Below are positions 33,143 through 37,762 of a stretch of 37,762 nt of DNA, piece by piece. The notes under the pieces are model-generated. The model was not told the DNA's origin, searched no databases, and saw only the letters and a list, made by a program, of their open reading frames with translations. The translations under genes and the position numbers were made by a program. The number at the start of each line of letters is the position of its first letter. Within the stretch, counting starts at the first letter, position 1. Source of the stretch: Myxococcales bacterium (lineage in GTDB: Bacteria > Myxococcota > Myxococcia > Myxococcales > Anaeromyxobacteraceae); contig JAJYAW010000001.1 of assembly GCA_021779335.1 (NCBI GenBank), positions 1 to 37,762 on the forward strand. The letters are read 5' to 3'.

Positions 33143-33775
33143 ATGAGCGCCACCCAGCAGTCCTGGCACGGCATCCCCCGCGAGGAGATCCCTTGGTTCC
33201 CCACGGTCGACGCAGAGGCGTGCATCGGTTGCCAGCTCTGCTTCGTCACCTGCGGCCGCGGGGTCTACGAGATGGACGCCCGCGTGGCCAATGTCGCGAA
33301 GGGGCTCTCCTGCATGGTCGGCTGCAGCACCTGCGCCGCGGTCTGCCCCACCCAGGCCATCTCGTTCCCCGAGCGCGAGCTCGTGTGGCGGGTGGAGCGG
33401 GAGCACAAGATCTTCCGCGAGGTGAGGCGCGAGGCAGCGGACAAGCAGGCCAAGCTCGACTCGGCCAAGGCGCGCGCCGCCGCCGGGGCGCGGGTCGCCG
33501 CCCTGCCCACCCGGGCCCGGCTGGAGGTCGCCGGCGTGTTCGGCCAGAGGGCCTTCGTCGCCAGGCTGGAGCAGCTGCTGGAGGGGAGGCCCTTCGACGT
33601 GGTCAAGCTCAAGCTCGAGATCCCGACCGTCAAGGGCGCCGCCGAGAGGACACCCGGCTTCATGTCCTTCGAGGTGACGTCGACCGACCAGGCGGACGTG
33701 ACGCCCTTCCTCGAGGAGCTCCGGCAGCTCGTCCGCGACAGCGAGCTGGTGCTCGTCGACGAGGCCCGGCTGTAA
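33143..33775 (+). CDS. Two-[4Fe-4S] ferredoxin-like protein with novel C-terminal domain
   Basis: 210 residues; GAGGAG 6 nt before ATG 33143. The first cluster motif is CIGCQLCFVTCGRG (C27, C30, C33, C37; the last Cys is followed by Gly, not Pro). The second is CMVGCSTCAAVCPTQ (C57, C61, C64, C68; the first gap is three residues, not two). A charged coiled-coil-like stretch (about 80-120) follows, then a 90-residue domain, VFGQRAFVARLEQLLE to the end, that I do not recognise. No signal peptide, so a cytoplasmic electron carrier or redox partner is likely. It is divergent from an efflux pump with operator copy c between. The partner is unknown. Confidence 0.78.
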   Translation: MSATQQSWHGIPREEIPWFPTVDAEACIGCQLCFVTCGRGVYEMDARVANVAKGLSCMVGCSTCAAVCPTQAISFPERELVWRVEREHKIFREVRREAADKQAKLDSAKARAAAGARVAALPTRARLEVAGVFGQRAFVARLEQLLEGRPFDVVKLKLEIPTVKGAAERTPGFMSFEVTSTDQADVTPFLEELRQLVRDSELVLVDEARL

Positions 33776-33799
33776 GCCCAGGCGCCTCGCGCTCCGCGG

Positions 33800-36139
33800 C
33801 TAGAACGAGCCCTGCACCCCCAGCGAAGGCGCGAGCGCCCAGCGCGCGCGCTGCCCGGTCCGGATCGCCGGATAGGACTCCAGGAGGAGCTGGAGGCGGA
33901 GGAAGTCGAGGACCGAGAGGGCGAGCCCGGCCTCGACGACCGGCCGAGTGCACGAGGCGGGATCGCGCGAGGCGAGGTCGCAGCGGTCGCGCCCGAGCCG
34001 ATCGGCCGGCGCCAGCACCCAGCCGCCCCGCAGGATCACGGAAGGCTGCAGGAGGGTGGACGAGCGCCGGCGTGGGCGGAGCTCGAGCCCGGCCAGGATC
34101 GCCGGCGCGAACGGCGCCTGGTCGGAGGAGAGGGCGGCGAAGGCACCGTGGAGCTCGAGCGCCGCGTGCAGCCGGACCATGGCGTCGCGCCGGTCGGTGA
34201 GCGCCCGGCTCACGCCCAGCTCGACGTCCCGCCCCAGCGAGAGCCAGCCGAGGCCGGCAGGCGGCTGGTAGGCGAGGTCGTCGGCCGCGAGCTCGCCGAT
34301 GGTCCCGACCAGGAACCGCTCGTGCGGGGTCGGCTGCGCGGCAGCCAACGCCTGGACCACCTCCCCGATCCGCTCGCGGAGCCGGGCCAGGGCCTCCCGC
34401 CCGTCCGCCGGAGCGAGGCCGGTGTCGCGCCACCAGAAGTGCAGGGCGGCCAGGAGGCGCGTCACGTGGGCCATCTCGTCCTCATCTGGCCGACGGCGCC
34501 ACTCGACCCGGTCCGCCCCCTCGACGCCGGGCAGCAGCACCGGCGGCTGGCCGCGCCATGCCGCCAGGCAGCGGGCATCGACCGGCGGCCGCGCGCCGGG
34601 CAGGCTCGTGGGCGGCGGCGCGCAGTCGTCCCAGAGGCGGAAGAGCGAGGACTGTGCCAGGATCCGGAGCCCGTCGAAGTGCTGGCCAGCGCAGCTCCCC
34701 GCCGGGTCCGGCCCCTCGCCGAGGAGGCCCCTCAGGCAGGCCAGGTCGCCCCACCCCGGCGCGCCCGCCTCGTCGGGGAGGGCGAGCCACGCCACCGGAT
34801 CGGTCCGGCGCATGGAGGGGAGGACCGACTCCTCCACCATGCGGCGGACGTGATACATGCCCAGGTTGAAGTCATAGCGCCGGAACGCCTCCTCGAAGAA
34901 GCCGAGGAAGGCGAATAGCGGCGCGCCCGCCGCCGGCTCGCGGCGCAGCGGCAGGACGATCCGCTCCGCGATGAGCGGGTACTCCTCGAGGATGGCGCTC
35001 AGGTTCTTGGCGCGGGCGGTGGCGAGGACGCCGTCCAGCAGCTCGCGCAGCAGGCCTGGGATCGAGCCGGCCGCCCGCCCCGACGAGCGCTCCTCCGGCC
35101 GCGGATAGGAGGCGGCATCCGGCGACACGTAGACGAAGAGGAGCCGGGGCGGCGCCGCCCAGCCGCCGAGCCGTGGGGCGTCGAGCCAGCGGAGCCCGCC
35201 CGCCCCGTCGTCGCGCAGCCCTCCGGCGGCCAGCCTGGCCGCGAGCCGGAGCGGCGTGTTGTCGAGGATCCCGCCGTCCACGAAGAGCGCCTCCTCGGCG
35301 GCGGCCGGCGGGCAGCGCGGTGCCGCCCCGCCGCCCCCGGCGAAGACGCAGTGACGGAGCGGCTGGGGGGCGTAGGCCACCGGAAAGGCGGTGGAGGCGA
35401 AGAGGAGGTCGCGGAGCGACTCGTACGGGATCTCTCCGTCCGGCCCCTCGGGCAGGAGCACCTTCTCGAACGGCCAGTCGGGATCGACGTAGTTCACCAG
35501 GCTGGGTGGCCGGCCCGGTCCGCGGCCGCGGATGCGCAGCGTGAACTTCTCGTCCACGTGGGGGATGGCGAGGCCGCCCGCCGGCCGCGGCGCCGACCGC
35601 GGGGTCACCCGCGTCACGGACACCCCGAGCACGACGTCGCAGCGGGCGTCGAGCCCCGCGTCCCACCGCGCCCGGAGCCGGTCGGCGACGCCGCGCAGCC
35701 AGCTTCTGTCGAAGGCGCCGCTCGGGCCCCCGGGGTGCCGCCGGCTCCAGAGCTTGTCGAAGCCGAGCGGAATCCAGGTGTTCCAAAAGATCCCCTCCTC
35801 GGGTGCGACGGGCCTGCCGTCCAGGGCGCAGGCGGACAGGATGGCGATGAACCCGTTGACCGAGCCCGCCGAGGCGCCGGTGACGAGGCGCGGCTCGCGC
35901 AGGCCTGGGTTGGCCTTCATGAGCTCCACCATGTAGTGGAGCATCCCGGCCTCGTAGGCGCCGAGGGAGACGCCCCCGGCGACCGTGAAGGCGATCGGCA
36001 CCGGGCGCCGGGGCTGGCCCGTCGCGTCCCCGGCCGGTCCGGTCCCGGGACCTGGTCCCGCCCCTCGGACCGGCGCCGGCGCCAACGCGGCCAGGGCGGC
36101 TGCGAGCACCGCGGCGAGGCGAGACCGCGACGCTGGCAT
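33800..36139 (-). CDS. Secreted patatin-like phospholipase
   Basis: 779 residues from ATG 36139, which starts a signal peptide (PASRSRLAAVLAAALAALAPAPVRGAG); the frame continues upstream without sense. The patatin domain shows GGVSLGAYEAGML (oxyanion loop), GASAGS with nucleophile Ser90 and DGGILDN with the catalytic Asp. Together these form the Ser-Asp dyad of patatin lipases. After it come about 400 residues of unknown helical sequence, then an end with alternating hydrophobic residues (VILRGGWVLAPAD, GLALSVLDFLRLQLLLES, APSLGVQGSF) and a terminal Phe. That ending hints at outer-membrane strands, as in PlpD-like proteins, but too few strands are clear to claim a barrel. It acts on lipids outside the cytoplasm. 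Confidence 0.85.
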   Translation of the reverse strand: MPASRSRLAAVLAAALAALAPAPVRGAGPGPGTGPAGDATGQPRRPVPIAFTVAGGVSLGAYEAGMLHYMVELMKANPGLREPRLVTGASAGSVNGFIAILSACALDGRPVAPEEGIFWNTWIPLGFDKLWSRRHPGGPSGAFDRSWLRGVADRLRARWDAGLDARCDVVLGVSVTRVTPRSAPRPAGGLAIPHVDEKFTLRIRGRGPGRPPSLVNYVDPDWPFEKVLLPEGPDGEIPYESLRDLLFASTAFPVAYAPQPLRHCVFAGGGGAAPRCPPAAAEEALFVDGGILDNTPLRLAARLAAGGLRDDGAGGLRWLDAPRLGGWAAPPRLLFVYVSPDAASYPRPEERSSGRAAGSIPGLLRELLDGVLATARAKNLSAILEEYPLIAERIVLPLRREPAAGAPLFAFLGFFEEAFRRYDFNLGMYHVRRMVEESVLPSMRRTDPVAWLALPDEAGAPGWGDLACLRGLLGEGPDPAGSCAGQHFDGLRILAQSSLFRLWDDCAPPPTSLPGARPPVDARCLAAWRGQPPVLLPGVEGADRVEWRRRPDEDEMAHVTRLLAALHFWWRDTGLAPADGREALARLRERIGEVVQALAAAQPTPHERFLVGTIGELAADDLAYQPPAGLGWLSLGRDVELGVSRALTDRRDAMVRLHAALELHGAFAALSSDQAPFAPAILAGLELRPRRRSSTLLQPSVILRGGWVLAPADRLGRDRCDLASRDPASCTRPVVEAGLALSVLDFLRLQLLLESYPAIRTGQRARWALAPSLGVQGSF

Positions 36140-36204
36140 GGACCCCTCGGGGCACTTCGACGGGACCCCTACTTCACGCGGCGGCGCCACGAGGCAGCCA
36201 CGCC

Positions 36205-36666
36205 TCAGGGCGCGCGGCGCCACCCAGCCCAGCGGGGCACGCCCATCGCGTCACGCAACTGGAGCACCTGGTCGCCCTTCCGGATCGAGGCAGCCAGGAG
36301 CACCTGCTTCCCGTCCACCGCGACGCGCGAGCCCTCGACCTCGACGCCGTCGCCCTTGGCGAAGCTGAGCTCCTGGTTCTCGAGGAACCACACCGGAGCA
36401 AGGTGGACGGCCACCTGGGCGGTCGTGGTCCTGACCACCAGCTCGACGCCGGGGGACATCCCGCGCAGCGGGGTGGTCTTGCGGATCTCGAGGATCTCAC
36501 CAGCCACCCTCTCGACCTTCGCCGGGTCGTAGAGGCGGGCGTAGGCGCCGCCCGGTCCCCAGCCCTGGGCCCCGCGCCAGCGGAACCCCTGCGCAGCGCT
36601 GTTCGTGGGGACGACCGAGAACAGGACCACAGCGGTCGACAGCGACAGCATCACGTGTGGCTTCAT
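36205..36666 (-). CDS. Small periplasmic OB-fold-like protein of unknown function
   Basis: 153 residues; GGGAGGAG lies 4 nt before ATG 36666. Signal peptide MKPHVMLSLSTAVVLFSVVPTNSAAQ. The mature domain reads VERVAGEILEIRKTTPLRG then VELVVRTTTAQVAVHLAPVWFL, FAKGDGVEVEGSRVAVDGKQVLLAASI and DGK turns. The pattern 'v.G.v..i......G....v.v.t..g...V.L.P.w' suggests a five-strand OB-type barrel, like small periplasmic proteins found beside cytochrome and magnetosome genes. It has no Cys and no haem site. Function unknown. It is separated by 65 bp from the patatin gene downstream; two operator copies lie 165 and 229 bp upstream. Confidence 0.65.
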   Translation of the reverse strand: MKPHVMLSLSTAVVLFSVVPTNSAAQGFRWRGAQGWGPGGAYARLYDPAKVERVAGEILEIRKTTPLRGMSPGVELVVRTTTAQVAVHLAPVWFLENQELSFAKGDGVEVEGSRVAVDGKQVLLAASIRKGDQVLQLRDAMGVPRWAGWRRAP

Positions 36667-36830
36667 TTGACTCCTCCCTGCTTCCATCAAATCCGTCCCG
36701 GAGGCACCGGAGTACGTCATCGCGGGGTGACACCGAGGCGTGCGACCGCCTGGATCCCGAGGAGATCCTCCTGGGCTTGCGGCCAGATGGCGGCTTCCCG
36801 CGCCGCGCGGGTGCGGGTCGAAAGCGGCGC

Positions 36831-36850
36831 CCGTTGACCGCAGGCAACGC
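36831..36850 (+). promoter_or_regulatory. Six-copy near-palindrome operator, copy d
   Basis: CCGTTGACCGCAGGCAACGC contains the most symmetric version: an 18-bp palindrome with mismatches at only two position pairs. It lies 168 bp before the TolC-family start and 165 bp from the divergent gene. Confidence 0.55.
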
Positions 36851-36894
36851 CCGGCCGGCCAGCCGTTCGCGGGCGCTGGACCGGGGCGCCGCGG

Positions 36895-36914
36895 CCATTG
36901 ACCGCACTCAACGC
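36895..36914 (+). promoter_or_regulatory. Six-copy near-palindrome operator, copy e
   Basis: CCATTGACCGCACTCAACGC, TTG-N8-CAA, 104 bp before the TolC-family start. Confidence 0.5.
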
Positions 36915-37018
36915 GCGGTGGATCGCCGATGCGTTCCGGCGCGCGCCGGCTCAGATCGTGGGACAGCTCTGGCGCAGCTCCGGGATGTCCAGTCCATCGC
37001 CGCGCAGGAAGGGAACCC

Positions 37019-37762
37019 ATGCCGCAGATCACGAAGCGCCTCGACCGCCACCGGGCGCCCGGCCTCGCCCTCCGCCTCGCCCTCGCGGCCGGCGTCGCGG
37101 CCGCGGCGGGGCCGGCCAGGGGCGAGCCGCTCACCCTCGACCAGGCGGTGACCCGCGCGCTCGCCGCCAACCCCTCGGTCCGCGCGGCCCGGCTCGACGC
37201 CCTGGGCGCCCGCGCCCGCACCGGCCAGGCCTACGCGCGCCACCTCGGCGACCTCGACCTGGTGGGGAGCGCCAGCCGCTTCGAGGGGGCCCGGCTCGTC
37301 AAGCCCATCACCGGGCCGCTCAACCCGGCCGCCATCGGCGGGCTGCCCTTCGACCGCGACCAGCTCCACTACGGCGTCGCCTGGCAGCTCCCGCTCTTCG
37401 CCGGCGGGGCGCTGGTCCAGGGGGACCGCTCGGCGCGCGCCGCGGAGCGGGCGGCCGACCACCAGGCCGCGCGGGCGCGCCAGGAGACCTGGTTCGCGGT
37501 CCGCTCCACCTACCGCGCCGCGCTCGGGCTCGGCCACGCGCTGGCGGCGGCGGAGGCCTACCAGCAGGCCCTGACCCAGGACGAGGCCTCGGCCCGGCTC
37601 AAGGTCGAGACCGAGGCCTGGTCCAGCGCCGACGGCGCCAAGGTGGAGTTCGCCCTCGCCAGCGCGCGGGCCAGGCGCGCGGCCCTGGCCGCCCAGCGGC
37701 GGGCCGTGCTGGGCCAGCTGGCGGCGCTCCTGGGCGACGACCCCGGCGCGGCCGCCTACGAG
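37019..37762 (+). CDS. TolC-family outer-membrane efflux protein, N-terminal part
   Basis: The frame is open from ATG 37019 (GGAAGGG upstream) to the window end: 248 residues of an expected 420-480. A signal peptide ends near GPARGEP. LTLDQAVTRALAANPSVRAARLDA is the canonical first OEP helix. The segment HYGVAWQLPLFAGGALVQGD is the 'lP.f.gg' turn before the second coiled-coil helix. Helices rich in Ala/Arg/Glu continue to the edge. It is probably the first gene of another tripartite export operon continuing beyond the window. Two operator copies lie upstream. Confidence 0.85.
   Translation, partial: MPQITKRLDRHRAPGLALRLALAAGVAAAAGPARGEPLTLDQAVTRALAANPSVRAARLDALGARARTGQAYARHLGDLDLVGSASRFEGARLVKPITGPLNPAAIGGLPFDRDQLHYGVAWQLPLFAGGALVQGDRSARAAERAADHQAARARQETWFAVRSTYRAALGLGHALAAAEAYQQALTQDEASARLKVETEAWSSADGAKVEFALASARARRAALAAQRRAVLGQLAALLGDDPGAAAYE

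Larger units (their letters stand above)
36667..37018. other. 352-bp divergent intergenic region with two operator copies
   Basis: There is no convincing gene here. It separates the divergent periplasmic-protein gene and the TolC-family gene. Its recognisable content is the two near-palindromes at 36831-36850 and 36895-36914. Their starts are 64 bp apart, about six helical turns, so two bound dimers would sit on the same face. A clear -35/-10 pair was not found. Confidence 0.6.

Noticed and set aside
15521..36912. TTGACC in the repeated motif as -35 promoter boxes
   Set aside because: No -10-like sequence lies at 16-18 bp in either direction for the copies checked, and the motif is near-palindromic, which suits an operator better.

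Overview
The window is uniformly GC-rich, gene-dense DNA with GC-biased third codon positions, many 4-base gene overlaps, and a dominance of multihaem c-type cytochromes, metal efflux and sulfur-type proteins. This suggests a respiratory, metal-reducing bacterium of the Myxococcota/Desulfobacterota type (Anaeromyxobacter- or Geobacter-like). That assignment is inference from gene content, since no rRNA or other marker gene is present. No tRNA, CRISPR array, IS element or prophage gene was seen.

Layout. 1-276: tail of a methyltransferase. 304-3566 (+): YeiH-type membrane protein, an SQR/NDH-2-like flavoprotein, a GST and a membrane-anchored thioredoxin. 3604-4533 (-): LysR regulator, with a perfect LysR-type palindrome in the divergent gap. 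4688-14909 (+): a ten-gene extracellular electron-transfer cluster. It matches, gene for gene, what I remember of Geobacter extHIJKL (rhodanese lipoprotein, outer-membrane porin, small periplasmic protein, pentahaem cytochrome) followed by a Cbc2-type quinol-oxidising module (12-haem lipoprotein, 10-haem protein, Rieske protein, split cytochrome b, 4-haem protein). I count 31 CxxCH sites. 14933-17577 (-): periplasmic rhodanese, then arsC-acr3-arsR. 17827-19217 (+): TauE/SafE permease and an FmdE-family protein. 19248-27009 (-): CDF metal exporter, a second FmdE-family protein and czcA-czcB-czcC preceded by a CzcI-like His-rich protein. 27166-32986 (-): a second tripartite RND pump (HAE-1 type). 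33143-33775 (+): a two-cluster ferredoxin-like protein. 33800-36139 (-): secreted patatin. 36205-36666 (-): small periplasmic protein. 37019-end (+): start of a TolC-family protein.

The most important observation is that the pentahaem cytochrome gene (8141-9484) is interrupted by an in-frame TGA at 9116. It is followed by a 6-bp hairpin with GGTC in its apical loop, 17 nt after the TGA, which is the layout of a bacterial SECIS. I read the gene as one 447-residue selenoprotein with Sec at residue 326, not as two genes or a pseudogene. I recall that the equivalent Geobacter genes extK and extL are described as split in some genomes and fused in others, and that the locus has been linked to selenite and tellurite handling. 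A selenocysteine in its cytochrome would connect these points.

The second is a 20-bp near-palindrome (about CCATTGACCGCAGGCAACGG, with TTG-N8-CAA spacing as in Crp/Fnr-family sites). I found it six times, each time between genes: upstream of the rhodanese, the TauE-FmdE pair, the FmdE-CDF pair, between the HAE-1 pump and the ferredoxin gene, and twice between the 36205-36666 gene and the TolC gene. It suggests a shared regulon for the accessory redox and metal genes. No regulator of that family is encoded in the window.
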